Of a stretch of DNA of 64,000 nt, positions 1 to 8,899 are shown piece by piece. The notes below the pieces were generated by a model that worked only from the letters and a program-made list of their open reading frames with translations, searched no databases and was not told the origin of the DNA. A program made the translations under genes and the position numbers. The DNA comes from Rhodoferax sp. BAB1 (GTDB lineage Bacteria > Pseudomonadota > Gammaproteobacteria > Burkholderiales > Burkholderiaceae_C). Numbering within the stretch: position 1 is the first letter of the stretch; each line of letters opens with the position of its first letter. The stretch is taken from the NCBI RefSeq assembly GCF_013334205.1, contig NZ_CP054424.1, forward strand, positions 2,996,001-3,060,000, given 5' to 3'.

Positions 1-130
1 GTCGGCTCGACGCTTCCTGCTGGCGGTCCGTACGCGGGTCAAAGCCTGCCACATGCTGCATGCCCAAGGACTGCAGATTGCGCACGCGGCGCTTGCCCAT
101 CGACCCCAGGCCAATCACGAGAAACTTCAT
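1..130 (-). CDS. Gfo/Idh/MocA-family oxidoreductase, N-terminal fragment (runs off the window)
   Basis: Only the first 43 codons are inside the window. They begin MKFLVIGLGSMGKRRVRNLQ, a classic Rossmann NAD(P)-binding start with a GxGxxG motif (residues 8-13), followed by the R-x-x-x-L pattern common in Gfo/Idh/MocA enzymes. The ATG overlaps the legF stop codon in an ATGA junction at 127-130, so it is the next gene of the sialic-acid-type operon and probably translationally coupled. Such oxidoreductases often accompany nonulosonic acid clusters, but the substrate cannot be told from this fragment. Family assignment is inference from the N-terminus only. Confidence 0.6.
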   Translation of the reverse strand, partial: MKFLVIGLGSMGKRRVRNLQSLGMQHVAGFDPRTDRQQEASSR

Positions 131-843
131 TTCAGATTCCATTCATGTTTCATGATGCTTTCGACGCACAGGAATCCGTAGATGTCGTCGATCTCGTAGT
201 TCTGGTACTGCTTGATCTTGAAGTGCGTGCAGCGCTTCGTGTAGAAGGTATTTTCCGCCAGCAACACATCAGTCTTGGCGATATAGGCCACGCCGTAGGG
301 GAAATAGGCCGGCTCATTGTCCTGGCGGCGCGTGGTCTGTTGCAGCTCCGGACAGAAAGGCTCGAGGTTCGGGCCGTTGAGACGGCGCACGATGGAAGGG
401 TGCTCGTCGACCTCGCCGACGCTGATGATGGAATCGAAGTCGGCCGCATTGCCGACCAGCTGCTCCAGCATCCTGTCGATGTCATCGTCCTCGCGCAGCG
501 GCGAGGTGGGTTCGAGCAACACCACGTAATCGAAAGTCTTGTCTTCCTTTTCCTGCAAAAAAGTCAGCGCGTGACGAATCGCATCGTAGGTCGACGACTT
601 GTCGGTGGCCAGCTCGGCAGGGCGCAAGAAGGGTACATGCGCGCCGGCCGCCTTGGCGATGTCGGCAATTTCCTGGCTGTCGGTCGTGACCAGCACGGTA
701 TCCACGTGCTTTGACTTGAGCCCCTTGTCCACGCTCCAGGCGATCAGCGGCTTGCCGCAGATCGGCAGGATATTCTTGCGCGGCAGGCCCTTGCTCCCGC
801 CGCGGGCAGGAATCAAAGCCAAAATCTTCTTGCCGTTGATCAC
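127..843 (-). CDS. legF: CMP-legionaminic acid synthetase (acylneuraminate cytidylyltransferase family)
   Basis: This enzyme activates a nonulosonic acid with CTP to give the CMP-sugar donor for glycosyltransferases. The protein (238 aa) opens with the family motif LIPARGGSKGLPRKN at residues 10-24, the nucleotide-binding loop of NeuA-type synthetases, followed by LEPTSPLR in mid-protein. I chose a GTG start at 843 because it gives the motif its usual near-N-terminal position and forms a GTGA overlap with the stop of the upstream nucleotidyltransferase gene. A longer reading frame to 927 adds an arginine-rich leader unlike the family. The legB-C-H-I-G context favours legionaminic acid over pseudaminic or N-acetylneuraminic acid; that substrate choice is inference. 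Confidence 0.88.
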   Translation of the reverse strand: MINGKKILALIPARGGSKGLPRKNILPICGKPLIAWSVDKGLKSKHVDTVLVTTDSQEIADIAKAAGAHVPFLRPAELATDKSSTYDAIRHALTFLQEKEDKTFDYVVLLEPTSPLREDDDIDRMLEQLVGNAADFDSIISVGEVDEHPSIVRRLNGPNLEPFCPELQQTTRRQDNEPAYFPYGVAYIAKTDVLLAENTFYTKRCTHFKIKQYQNYEIDDIYGFLCVESIMKHEWNLK

Positions 844-1919
844 CGACCATCTCCTTGCTTGCCATTGGAGGGCGCAACCGCATGGTGAGCTTTTTCCAGA
901 TCGTCGGGGCGGCCTACGTCGAGCCATGGTTCATGCATCGGGTAGGCAACTGTACGCAATGTGCGGGCCTGCAGGCGCTCGAACAAGGTTGGCATGTCGC
1001 ACAACAGGCCTCGCTCCAGTTCGCCGAGCGAGGATGGCGAGAGCACATACACGCCGGCGTTGATATGGCTTCTGGCGACCGGCTTTTCTTCAAAACCCGT
1101 GATATCAACCCCACGAGTCTGAACCACACCGTAGGGGTGCTGCCACTCGTGCGTACGCACCGCCATGGTAGCGCTGGCTTCATGGCGAATATGGAAGTCC
1201 AGCAGGTCGCCGTAGCGGATATCGGTAACGACGTCACCGTTGGTCACAACGAAAGGTTCATCCGGACGCGGCTGCAACAGACTCAAGGCGCCGGCAGTTC
1301 CGAGCGGGCTGTCTTCACGCAAATATTCGACACTGACGCCGAAACGCGAACCGTCGCCGAAATGCTCCTCGATCATGTGGCCAAGATAGTGGATGGCCAG
1401 CACGAAGTCGGTGAAGCCCTCTTGCTTCGCTCTTTCAATAATATGTTCCAGCATGGGCTTGCCAGCGACCGGAACCAGGGGCTTGGGACAGTTTTCGGTG
1501 AAAGGACGCAGGCGCGTTCCCTTGCCGCCGGCCATGATGACCATGCGATTCGAGCGCGAAGGTGGCGTGCTGATCTCATCCCACAGATGCAGCCCGATGA
1601 TTCTCTGCTGCTCGTCCACCACGGGAATCTGCTGGATCTTGTTGGCCACCATAAGTTGCAGCACCATGTCGCGACTCATGTTCGGGGGAACGACCAGCGC
1701 GCCGCGATGGATCACACTTTCGATCGGACTGTCGATATTCAAGCCCTTGAGCAAGCCGCGGCGAATATCGCCATCGGAGATCGTGCCTTCGAGCTCATCA
1801 CGTGCGTTGACCACCAGCACGATGCGCAGCGACGACATGTTCATGTTACCAATGACATCGCGCAGAGTGGAGTCCAGAGGCAGGATGCCTTTGCGCCAGG
1901 CGTTGTCGTTGGTCTTCAT
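840..1919 (-). CDS. ptmE: CBS-domain sugar nucleotidyltransferase, PtmE-like (glucosamine-1-phosphate guanylyltransferase)
   Basis: A 359-aa protein with a pair of CBS motifs at about residues 10-120 and then a nucleotidyltransferase domain that starts at residues 127-137 with the GGKGTRLRP signature and PLVPVAGKPMLEH. The same CBS plus NTP-transferase architecture is found in Campylobacter jejuni PtmE, which makes GDP-glucosamine in the GDP-linked legionaminic acid route. Its place between legG and legF supports that role, so the pathway here may run on GDP- rather than UDP-linked intermediates. The start at 1919 was chosen because it begins with the family-like MKTNDNAWRKGILP and lies 7 bases after the legG stop. 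An upstream ATG at 1955 would overlap legG by 29 bases. Confidence 0.8.
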   Translation of the reverse strand: MKTNDNAWRKGILPLDSTLRDVIGNMNMSSLRIVLVVNARDELEGTISDGDIRRGLLKGLNIDSPIESVIHRGALVVPPNMSRDMVLQLMVANKIQQIPVVDEQQRIIGLHLWDEISTPPSRSNRMVIMAGGKGTRLRPFTENCPKPLVPVAGKPMLEHIIERAKQEGFTDFVLAIHYLGHMIEEHFGDGSRFGVSVEYLREDSPLGTAGALSLLQPRPDEPFVVTNGDVVTDIRYGDLLDFHIRHEASATMAVRTHEWQHPYGVVQTRGVDITGFEEKPVARSHINAGVYVLSPSSLGELERGLLCDMPTLFERLQARTLRTVAYPMHEPWLDVGRPDDLEKAHHAVAPSNGKQGDGR

Positions 1920-1926
1920 TGCCGGC

Positions 1927-3096
1927 TCATGCGCCCATCCCGTTGGGAAGGTCATAAAAGGATTTCTTGGTAATGTTGTCGATGTTGAAATGCTTTAGAA
2001 CATCGATGATTTTTTCACTGGCACCGCCGTCGCCGTAGGGGCTTTGGACATTTTCCAGGCTGGCCTGGAATGACGGCGAATAGAGTGTGCAGATGGCGGC
2101 AACGATGCTGGCACAGTCCGGCTCGCAGTCGATGACGCTCGCAGCTTTCAAGCGTCCACGCTGGCGATCGCCAATGTTGACTGTGCCCTTCCTGAAGCTC
2201 GGCGCTTCGGCCAGGCCGCTGGACGAGTTGCCGACGACGCCGTCGACATGCGCCATGCAGGACAGATAGCGCAGCTGCCCCAGCGATGTGTAGGCACGGG
2301 CATGCGGCCGGCTCACCGCAAAGTCTTCGATCATGCGGATCAGCTCGCGGCTGCCGGTGTCAGCGTTTGGCAGAGTCAGGATCAGATGCGTTTCCTTCAG
2401 ACTGTCGAGCGCTTTGAGCAGCTCGGCCATCTGCGCCGGCGCAGTGTCCTTCTCCAGCGTGACCGGATGGAAGGTGACCAGCAGATTTTTCTTGCCAAGC
2501 TTGAAGTCGAGCGTAGCTTCAAGCGCGTCGCGGTCGAGCAGGCGGGTCTTGCGTATGGTGTCCACACCCAGGCCGCCCGTCAGAAAGACGCGCTCGGGTG
2601 CCTCGCCGAGCTGGATCACGCGCTGGCGGTAAGGTTCGGCGGCCACAAAATGCAGATGCGACATCTTGGTAATGGAGTGGCGGATCGCATCGTCGAACGC
2701 GCCTTCCGTGATTTCGCCGCCGTGCAGATGCGCCAGCGGCAGGCCGGCGATCAGTGCGGCAGTGGCAGCGGCAAGTATCTCGAAGCGGTCGCCAAGCAGC
2801 ACAACGACATCCGGCCTGAGTTCGGCGTAGGCATCGGCAAAGGCGATCACGCCGCGGCCGATCGCCTTGGTCACGCCAACCGGCGTGTCGTCCGCCGTCA
2901 GGATATCCAGCTTGCGGTCGATGGCGAAACCGTCCGCCTCAATCTCGCGATAGGTCATGCCGAACTCGGCCGACAGGTGCGTGCCGGTGGCGGCGATCTG
3001 CAGCCGCAGCATCGGGTCGCGGCGTATGCCGTCCATGACCCATTGCAACAGCCCGTAGTCGGCACGCGTACCGGTAACGACGCAGATGGTTCTCAT
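1927..3096 (-). CDS. legG: NeuC/LegG-type hydrolysing UDP(GDP)-sugar 2-epimerase
   Basis: A 389-aa protein of the UDP-N-acetylglucosamine 2-epimerase family. It begins with TGTRADYGLLQWVM near residue 8, and carries the HGGEITEGAFDDAIRH stretch and C-terminal nucleotide-binding segments such as VVGNSSSGLAEAP. Members of the NeuC branch hydrolyse the nucleotide while inverting C2, here expected to release 2,4-diacetamido-2,4,6-trideoxymannose from a nucleotide-diacetylbacillosamine. The gene starts in an ATGA overlap with legI and is followed after 7 bases by the PtmE-like gene. Neighbouring aminotransferase, dehydratase and NeuB-type genes make the Leg assignment more likely than plain NeuC. 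Confidence 0.88.
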   Translation of the reverse strand: MRTICVVTGTRADYGLLQWVMDGIRRDPMLRLQIAATGTHLSAEFGMTYREIEADGFAIDRKLDILTADDTPVGVTKAIGRGVIAFADAYAELRPDVVVLLGDRFEILAAATAALIAGLPLAHLHGGEITEGAFDDAIRHSITKMSHLHFVAAEPYRQRVIQLGEAPERVFLTGGLGVDTIRKTRLLDRDALEATLDFKLGKKNLLVTFHPVTLEKDTAPAQMAELLKALDSLKETHLILTLPNADTGSRELIRMIEDFAVSRPHARAYTSLGQLRYLSCMAHVDGVVGNSSSGLAEAPSFRKGTVNIGDRQRGRLKAASVIDCEPDCASIVAAICTLYSPSFQASLENVQSPYGDGGASEKIIDVLKHFNIDNITKKSFYDLPNGMGA

Positions 3097-4097
3097 AGGC
3101 TGAGGAACTCGTCGGGCTCAAAGTCACGCGGTGCGGCAGTGCCGATCACCTCATCCCAGCGCATGGGCGAAATGCCTGTGCCCGGGCGCTTGGCCACCAC
3201 ATTAGTCGCCGTAAACACCTCGCCGGCCTTGATTGCCCGCGCAGCCACCAAGGATCGGCGCGCAATCGGCTTGTTGCGCAGCTCGCTTGGACTGGGGCCC
3301 TTGACCGGACTGCCTAACGCCTGTTCGATGTGACGGATGGCAACCACCATGTTGCGGAAAGGTTCGGGCTCCAAGCTAGCCTTGTGGTCGGGCCCGGGCA
3401 GATCGCAATCCAGAGTCAGATGCTTTTCGATCACACAAGCCCCCATCGCCACAGCTGCCACAGCCACCTCGATGCCCACCGTATGATCGGAATAGCCCAC
3501 GGCCACGCCAAAACTATCTGCGATGGTCTGCATGGCACGCAGGTTCACTTCTCGCATGGGCGCCGGATATTCGGTAGTGCAATGCAAGACCGTGATTCGC
3601 TGGCGCTGCGTGCCAGATGCTTCGAACACCGAGATCGCCGCACCGATCTCATCCAGCGTGGACATTCCCGTGGAAATGATGACTTCATCCGCTAATTGCG
3701 CCATGCGCCGCAGATACGGCAGATTGGTGATCTCGCCAGAAGGCACTTTGAAACGCTTTAATCCTTTTGCCGCGAGTAGGCTTAAGCTGTCTTCGTCGAA
3801 GGCCGTAGACATGAATTCAATGCCGCGTATCGAGGCGTGCGCGATCAGATCATCGTGCATTGACGGGGTGAGTTCCAAGCGGCTAAGCATTTCGTACTGC
3901 GACTCGGATGCCCCGGTGGTTTCGACCTGGTAGTCAGCCTTGGCTGCACTCCGGGTCACCAGCCGATCAGCAGCGAAGGTCTGAAACTTGACGATGTCAG
4001 CACCAGACTCTGCGGCGGCATCGATCAGGCGACGGGCGAGCTGCATGTCGCCATTGTGGTTCACCCCCGCCTCCGCAATGATCAGCACCTTGCTCAT
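3093..4097 (-). CDS. legI: N,N'-diacetyllegionaminic acid synthase (NeuB family)
   Basis: A 334-aa NeuB-family synthase, which condenses a 6-carbon N-acetyl sugar with phosphoenolpyruvate to form the 9-carbon nonulosonic acid. The N-terminus reads AEAGVNHNGDMQLARRLID, then SGADIVKFQTF, the hallmark of the NeuB barrel. A C-terminal SAF (antifreeze-like) domain occupies roughly residues 275-334 (IARRSLVAARAIKAGEVF and following). Length is typical of the family. It overlaps legH upstream and legG downstream by ATGA junctions. Sequence alone does not separate a legionaminate synthase from a neuraminate synthase; the aminotransferase and acetyltransferase neighbours decide it. Confidence 0.9.
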   Translation of the reverse strand: MSKVLIIAEAGVNHNGDMQLARRLIDAAAESGADIVKFQTFAADRLVTRSAAKADYQVETTGASESQYEMLSRLELTPSMHDDLIAHASIRGIEFMSTAFDEDSLSLLAAKGLKRFKVPSGEITNLPYLRRMAQLADEVIISTGMSTLDEIGAAISVFEASGTQRQRITVLHCTTEYPAPMREVNLRAMQTIADSFGVAVGYSDHTVGIEVAVAAVAMGACVIEKHLTLDCDLPGPDHKASLEPEPFRNMVVAIRHIEQALGSPVKGPSPSELRNKPIARRSLVAARAIKAGEVFTATNVVAKRPGTGISPMRWDEVIGTAAPRDFEPDEFLSL

Positions 4098-4717
4098 GCC
4101 TGTTTCCCCGTCCAGAACACCGATCCATCAGACAAGGTTTGCCTCAACACAGAGCCCATGCCCACCAGGCAGCGTGCGCCGATTGAAACACCTTGTTTGA
4201 CCATGGTGCCGCTGCCCACAAAGCTGGCACCTCCGACAGACACCTCGCCATTGAGAATCGCCCCGGTAGAAACATGGCAGTGGTCACCCACCAGCACATC
4301 ATGCTCGACGACGGCGCGAGTGTTAATAATGCAGTTGCAACCAATACGGGCGTTGGCATTCACCACCGCACCATGCATGATGATGCTGCCTTCGCCGATC
4401 TGCGCGTGCCTGGACACATAAGCGTGAGGTGACACCAACACAGGCAGGGTGAAACCGGCATCACGTGCCTGCTGGTGGAGATTTATGCGTATCCTGGCAG
4501 ACCGTATCTGTCCGACGGTGATCATGGCATGTTCATATTCTTTTGCGAGCCATGGCATGTCTTGGTCTGTGGCAATAACCTCGTAACCGGTAAAGCGTTG
4601 ATGCAATTCGTGCTCCAGGCCTACCAGGCCGACGATGCGGAACTGCCCGTGCGTTTCGATTACATCGATGCATGATGCAGCGTGGCCACCTGCTCCGATT
4701 AGTACGATGTCTTTCAT
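4094..4717 (-). CDS. legH: NeuD/PglD-type sugar O/N-acetyltransferase (LegH-like)
   Basis: A 207-aa protein of the NeuD/PglD group. The N-terminal Rossmann-like part begins MKDIVLIGAGGHAASCIDVI. The C-terminal half is a left-handed beta-helix of hexapeptide repeats (IGEGSIIMHGAVVNANARIG and similar) with the probable catalytic His in VVEHDV. In the legionaminic acid pathway LegH acetylates the C4 amine put in place by LegC. It is fully coupled within the operon: its start overlaps the legC stop and its stop overlaps the legI start, both as ATGA. Function follows from family and context. Confidence 0.85.
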   Translation of the reverse strand: MKDIVLIGAGGHAASCIDVIETHGQFRIVGLVGLEHELHQRFTGYEVIATDQDMPWLAKEYEHAMITVGQIRSARIRINLHQQARDAGFTLPVLVSPHAYVSRHAQIGEGSIIMHGAVVNANARIGCNCIINTRAVVEHDVLVGDHCHVSTGAILNGEVSVGGASFVGSGTMVKQGVSIGARCLVGMGSVLRQTLSDGSVFWTGKQA

Positions 4718-5922
4718 CGCGCCCCTCTTGCGCCGAGTCCCGAGCTGCTAGGCAGATTGATCAATCGCTGCTCTAGGGAGGAGGTCACGGTTAGTTCCAT
4801 GCGCGGACAACCAACATAGGGTTGCAACTTATGCATGGGCCTCCAGATTGGGCGTGTCATGTAACCGGCTGCGTTGGTAGCCTCAAGAATGGCATCGCGC
4901 AGGGCCATGTTTTCGCGTTCCAGTTTGAGGGTCTGCAGCCAGAAGTTGCTCTGGCTGTAAGCGGGCTCTCGAACGATGTGCATGCCCGGCAGATCGGCAC
5001 ATGCTTTGCGATAGGCATCAAATAACTGGCGCTTAGCACTCAACATGCCGGGCAGTTGCTCCAGTTGCGCACAGCCCAGCGCAGCATTCAGGTTGGGCAT
5101 GCGGTAGTTGTAGCCAATCTGATCGTGCTCATAGGCCCAGCGGTGTGGTAGCTTGGCGGTGGTGGTCAGGTGTTTGCCATGGCGCGCCAAGCTCTCGTCA
5201 TCGGTGATGATGGCACCGCCGCCGCCCGTGGTGATGGTCTTGTTGCCATTGAAGCTGAGTGTGCCCATGCGACCGAAGGTGCCTGTGTGACGCCCATGGT
5301 AAAAGCTGCCGAGCGATTCGGCCGCGTCTTCCACCATCACCAGCTTGAAGTCGTGCGCTACAGCCATCAGACCGTCAAGATCGACAGGATGTCCAAAGGT
5401 GTGCATCGGCACAATGGCACGGATGGGTCTGCCAGACTGACGGTTTATACACACGCCGTGGTGCAACTCCGCCACGGATTGCAGATACTCTCGCAGCGCA
5501 ACAGCCGACATGCCCAACGTGGCTTCTTCGCAATCGACGAAATGCGGAATCGCGTTGCAATAACTCACAGCATTGGCCGTGGCCACAAAAGTCAGTGCAG
5601 GCGTGAGTACCTCATCGCCAGCTTGTACGCCCGCAAGTTTCAATGCGATGTGCAACGCCGCAGTGCCATTGACCACGGCCACCGAGTATCGCGCCCCCGT
5701 GTAATCGGCGAGGTCCTTCTCAAAGCGGTCGACGAATTTCCCCACAGACGAAACGAATGTGGAATCAAGACACTCCTTGAGGTATTCCCATTCATTGCCT
5801 GCAAATTGCGGCTCATGCAGCACGGCGGGCGCCTCCCCGATCGCACGCGCAATGGCATTCACCACCTCGAGTGCCGTCAACTGCTCGGCGGTAACGGAGG
5901 CTGATGGCAGCACGGAGTTCAT
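4714..5922 (-). CDS. legC: LegC-type PLP-dependent sugar aminotransferase (DegT/DnrJ/EryC1 family)
   Basis: A 402-aa DegT/DnrJ/EryC1 aminotransferase that would transfer an amino group to C4 of the 4-keto sugar produced by LegB. The PLP-binding Lys is K228 in FNGNKTITTGGGG and the pyridine-N contacting Asp is D199 in VEDAAESLGS; both are intact. The long N-terminal segment before NGTAALHIAL (about 80 residues) is typical of LegC proteins. The start at 5922 forms an ATGA overlap with the legB stop; an upstream ATG at 5976 would run deep into legB and adds no conserved sequence. Confidence 0.88.
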   Translation of the reverse strand: MNSVLPSASVTAEQLTALEVVNAIARAIGEAPAVLHEPQFAGNEWEYLKECLDSTFVSSVGKFVDRFEKDLADYTGARYSVAVVNGTAALHIALKLAGVQAGDEVLTPALTFVATANAVSYCNAIPHFVDCEEATLGMSAVALREYLQSVAELHHGVCINRQSGRPIRAIVPMHTFGHPVDLDGLMAVAHDFKLVMVEDAAESLGSFYHGRHTGTFGRMGTLSFNGNKTITTGGGGAIITDDESLARHGKHLTTTAKLPHRWAYEHDQIGYNYRMPNLNAALGCAQLEQLPGMLSAKRQLFDAYRKACADLPGMHIVREPAYSQSNFWLQTLKLERENMALRDAILEATNAAGYMTRPIWRPMHKLQPYVGCPRMELTVTSSLEQRLINLPSSSGLGARGAR

Positions 5923-6935
5923 AAGTTGTAAATGTTGGCCTTGTACTGACGCAGATTGTCGGCTTGGACAAACCATTGCACGGTTTCATTCAAGCCACGC
6001 TTGAAACCGTCGAGGCCACCATACGCAGGCTGCCAGCCAAAGAGCTCGCGCGCCTTGCCGTTGGCTGCCCAGAGGCGCTCCACTTCAGAGTTTACAGGGC
6101 GTAGCCTTTGCTCGTCGGTGACGATTTCCACCTCGACATTCATCGCCTCGGCAATTGCTCGCGCTGTGTCGCCGATGGAAATTTCGAAGTTGCTGCCGAA
6201 ATTCACCACTTCGCCCAAGCCCTTGTCAGACTGCAGGGCTGCAATGAACGCGGCCACTGTGTCTTGAACATAGTTGAAGTCACGTGTGGGAGACACCGCA
6301 CCAAGCTTGATCTGGCGTTTGCCGTTGGCAATCTGCGTAATGATGGTGGGTATTACCGCACGAGCCGACTGGCGCGGACCATAGGTATTAAAGGGCCGTG
6401 CAATCACTACCGGCAAGCCAAACGACGCATAGAAAGAATAGGCCAACTGGTCGGCAGCAATCTTGGTGGCTGAGTACGGCGACTGGCCCTGCAAAGGATG
6501 CTCTTCGGTAATGGGTACAAACCGTGCCGTGCCATAGACCTCACTCGTGGACGTGTGAATCACACGATTGACACCCAATTCACGCGCCGCCTGCAATACG
6601 TTCAACGTGCCTTTGACATTGGTATCGACATAAGTATCGGGCGAATGATAGGAAAAGGGGATGGCAATAAGCGCCGCCAGATGCAAAACTGCACCGCAGC
6701 CCTTCATCGCTTCTTTGACGCCATGCGGATCACGTATGTCACCAGCGAACACCTCGAACTGACCCTTGACTTCGGGGCTGCAGTGGTCGAGCCACCCCCA
6801 AGAATTGAAGGAGTTGTAGAGAACGAAGGCTCGGACTTTATGCCCCTTACGAACCAATGCTTCTGTAAGATGGGAGCCAATAAAGCCATCAGCACCGGTG
6901 ATTAAAATAGTGGGATGGCCTGTCGTTGATTTCAT
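5919..6935 (-). CDS. legB: LegB-type nucleotide-sugar 4,6-dehydratase (extended SDR)
   Basis: A 338-aa extended short-chain dehydrogenase. The NAD-binding motif TGADGFIGSHL sits at about residues 12-22, and the active-site elements are TSTSEVYG and YSATK (Tyr-x-x-x-Lys). LegB enzymes remove water from a nucleotide-linked GlcNAc to give the 4-keto-6-deoxy intermediate, the first committed step toward legionaminic acid. The start at 6935 overlaps the stop of the flippase gene as ATGA; the alternative ATG at 6959 lies inside that gene. It heads the leg set in the transcript legB-C-H-I-G-ptmE-legF. Confidence 0.88.
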   Translation of the reverse strand: MKSTTGHPTILITGADGFIGSHLTEALVRKGHKVRAFVLYNSFNSWGWLDHCSPEVKGQFEVFAGDIRDPHGVKEAMKGCGAVLHLAALIAIPFSYHSPDTYVDTNVKGTLNVLQAARELGVNRVIHTSTSEVYGTARFVPITEEHPLQGQSPYSATKIAADQLAYSFYASFGLPVVIARPFNTYGPRQSARAVIPTIITQIANGKRQIKLGAVSPTRDFNYVQDTVAAFIAALQSDKGLGEVVNFGSNFEISIGDTARAIAEAMNVEVEIVTDEQRLRPVNSEVERLWAANGKARELFGWQPAYGGLDGFKRGLNETVQWFVQADNLRQYKANIYNL

Positions 6936-8716
6936 TGATTTATAGCCACTTGATTGCAAAATTCTGGATAACTACCGATACGCATGATCCCACCATTACC
7001 TAATTCAACTATCTGCGTGCAATTCTTTAGAGTCGTAACGCGATGGGCAATGATAAGTAAGGTCAGGTCTTGACCAAGCCCATCGATGGCTTGCATGACA
7101 GCTTGTTCAGTTTCACTATCCAGCGCGCTAGTAGCCTCATCAAATATGATGACGTCCGCTTGTTTATAAAGTGCACGTGCGATGCCAATGCGTTGGCGTT
7201 GACCGCCAGAAAGACGGACTCCTCGTTCACCGACAACAGTTTGATATTTCTCTGGCCACGACTCTATACTTTCGGCGATTTTGGCCTGTAGCGCAGCTTT
7301 ACGGACCCTCTCATGATCGATCAGTTCTTTAGGAACGCCAAAGGCAATATTTTCTTCAATGCTACTGTCAGTCAGAAAAATAACTTGCGGCACATGGGCA
7401 ATATGAGCTTGCCAAGCACGACTGTTGGCAAGAGTTATAGATTGCCCATCTACCTCTATCGAACCATCGGTTGGCGGCAACAACCCCATTACTACATCAA
7501 GCAGCGTACTCTTACCGCTGCCAGTGGTTCCGACGAAGCCAATACGGCTGCCTTTAGGAATAATGAGGTTGAGCTCCTTTAATACGTAGGGGGTTTGCAG
7601 GCCGTAACGGAAACCAAGTTGCTTGAGACAGATGTTGCGGCTAAAGGGAAGTGCTGCGGTGACTGACTCTTCGGCATGATCGGGCAACGGTTGGTCTAAT
7701 AGCTCGAGCGTGTCTTGCAGTGAAGCCTGACCACCTTTAATGCTACTCCAAGACCCATAGGCTTGCTGCAAAGCCGGCAGTAAACGCTGCGCGCCAATAG
7801 CTAAAGCACCCAGTATCGGAATTGCTCTCCCGATGCCGTCGGGTTGCTGTGCAATCGAGTACGCCAGCGCGGCGATCAGTAGCATCCCGAGCGATTCCAT
7901 CGCGTACCGCGGGCTTGCCCCAATGAAGACACTGTTTCCTTGAGCGCGGCGCAAGGCCAGATCAGAAGTGGCGTAGGTCTGACAATAGGTAGATTGGCTA
8001 CCATCTATTAGAACATCGCGGATACCACCCAACCCTTCTTGCAAGGATTTAATAGTTTGAACAGACTCACGGGCCACACACTGGCTATTGGCCAGTAACT
8101 TTTTCCGAGTTAACCCGATGATCAAAAAGTAGATCGAACCAAACCCTCCTAATGCCCAAATAGCAACAATAGGCTCGATAAAAAATAGGGTGCAAACAAT
8201 GGCGATCAGAATCACAATTGCGCTAATCAGCATCAATGCAGGAACAATAATATTGTGAGTCAAATTACTAGCTTTGCTGGATATGCCGCTGATAACTTCA
8301 CTACTGTTGCGGGCACAGTGAACTGCATATGGCTGATACAAGGTGCGACGATAGATGCTGATGCTGAGCTCAGCCCCAGTGCTAAATGAGAGGCGAGTTG
8401 TGGCCCAGAGCAACAACAAGCGCATGCCTCCGGCAATAAGTGCCGCCAAACAAAAAGCAACGGTGAGAGGCAACACCAGTTGCTCTGATGAAGTTATTCC
8501 AAGTGCTTGGATGACTGGCTGCACAGCGGGATTCACAAATATACGCTCCGGTGCTGTTAAAACACCAAGAAAGGGCAACACCGCCCCGATACTAAGAATT
8601 TCGGCGAACGAGGCAAGCAGCATCAACACCAATAGCAGTCCGAATTGGGTACGACGGCGCGGATTGATGTGGCACCAGAGGCGCTTAAGGAGGGTTGTTA
8701 TCGGTTGGCTAGTCAC
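6932..8716 (-). CDS. ABC transporter with fused membrane and ATPase domains, PglK/MsbA-like lipid-linked glycan flippase
   Basis: A 594-aa half-transporter. Its N-terminal ~330 residues contain about six membrane segments (for example LLLVLMLLASFAEILSIGAV), and its C-terminal ATPase carries Walker A GTTGSGKST, signature LSGGQRQR and Walker B VIIFDEATSALD. Such proteins flip lipid-linked sugars or lipid A; Campylobacter PglK is the closest functional precedent next to nonulosonic acid genes. The start is a GTG at 8716 with no convincing Shine-Dalgarno sequence. The gene is clearly AT-richer than the rfb and leg genes around it, which suggests separate acquisition. An export role for a legionaminic-acid-containing glycan is inference from position. 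Confidence 0.75.
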   Translation of the reverse strand: MTSQPITTLLKRLWCHINPRRRTQFGLLLVLMLLASFAEILSIGAVLPFLGVLTAPERIFVNPAVQPVIQALGITSSEQLVLPLTVAFCLAALIAGGMRLLLLWATTRLSFSTGAELSISIYRRTLYQPYAVHCARNSSEVISGISSKASNLTHNIIVPALMLISAIVILIAIVCTLFFIEPIVAIWALGGFGSIYFLIIGLTRKKLLANSQCVARESVQTIKSLQEGLGGIRDVLIDGSQSTYCQTYATSDLALRRAQGNSVFIGASPRYAMESLGMLLIAALAYSIAQQPDGIGRAIPILGALAIGAQRLLPALQQAYGSWSSIKGGQASLQDTLELLDQPLPDHAEESVTAALPFSRNICLKQLGFRYGLQTPYVLKELNLIIPKGSRIGFVGTTGSGKSTLLDVVMGLLPPTDGSIEVDGQSITLANSRAWQAHIAHVPQVIFLTDSSIEENIAFGVPKELIDHERVRKAALQAKIAESIESWPEKYQTVVGERGVRLSGGQRQRIGIARALYKQADVIIFDEATSALDSETEQAVMQAIDGLGQDLTLLIIAHRVTTLKNCTQIVELGNGGIMRIGSYPEFCNQVAINQ

Positions 8717-8899
8717 GATAGATTTGATAGTCTGTGCAATTGCAGTTTTGGATTATTTTCCAAAGATGGTCTGCACAACCACCGCTGACGCGACGATTAG
8801 ACAGACCCGTTTCATCTGACGCAATAAAGCGTCGGTTTTTCATCCCGAATCGGGCCATTTGCGCCCCTTCACAGGGGCATCCCGGGATTGCGGGCGCAC
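8717..8899. other. Intergenic tail of the IS remnant and upstream region of the flippase-leg transcript
   Basis: This spacer lies between the flippase start and the transposase remnant. Its flippase-proximal ~60 bases are AT-rich and could hold the leg promoter, but I cannot name clear -35/-10 elements. A 77-codon minus-strand frame across 8709-8942 has no recognisable features and straddles IS-derived sequence, so it is not called as a gene. No terminal inverted repeat of the IS could be identified. Confidence 0.4.
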
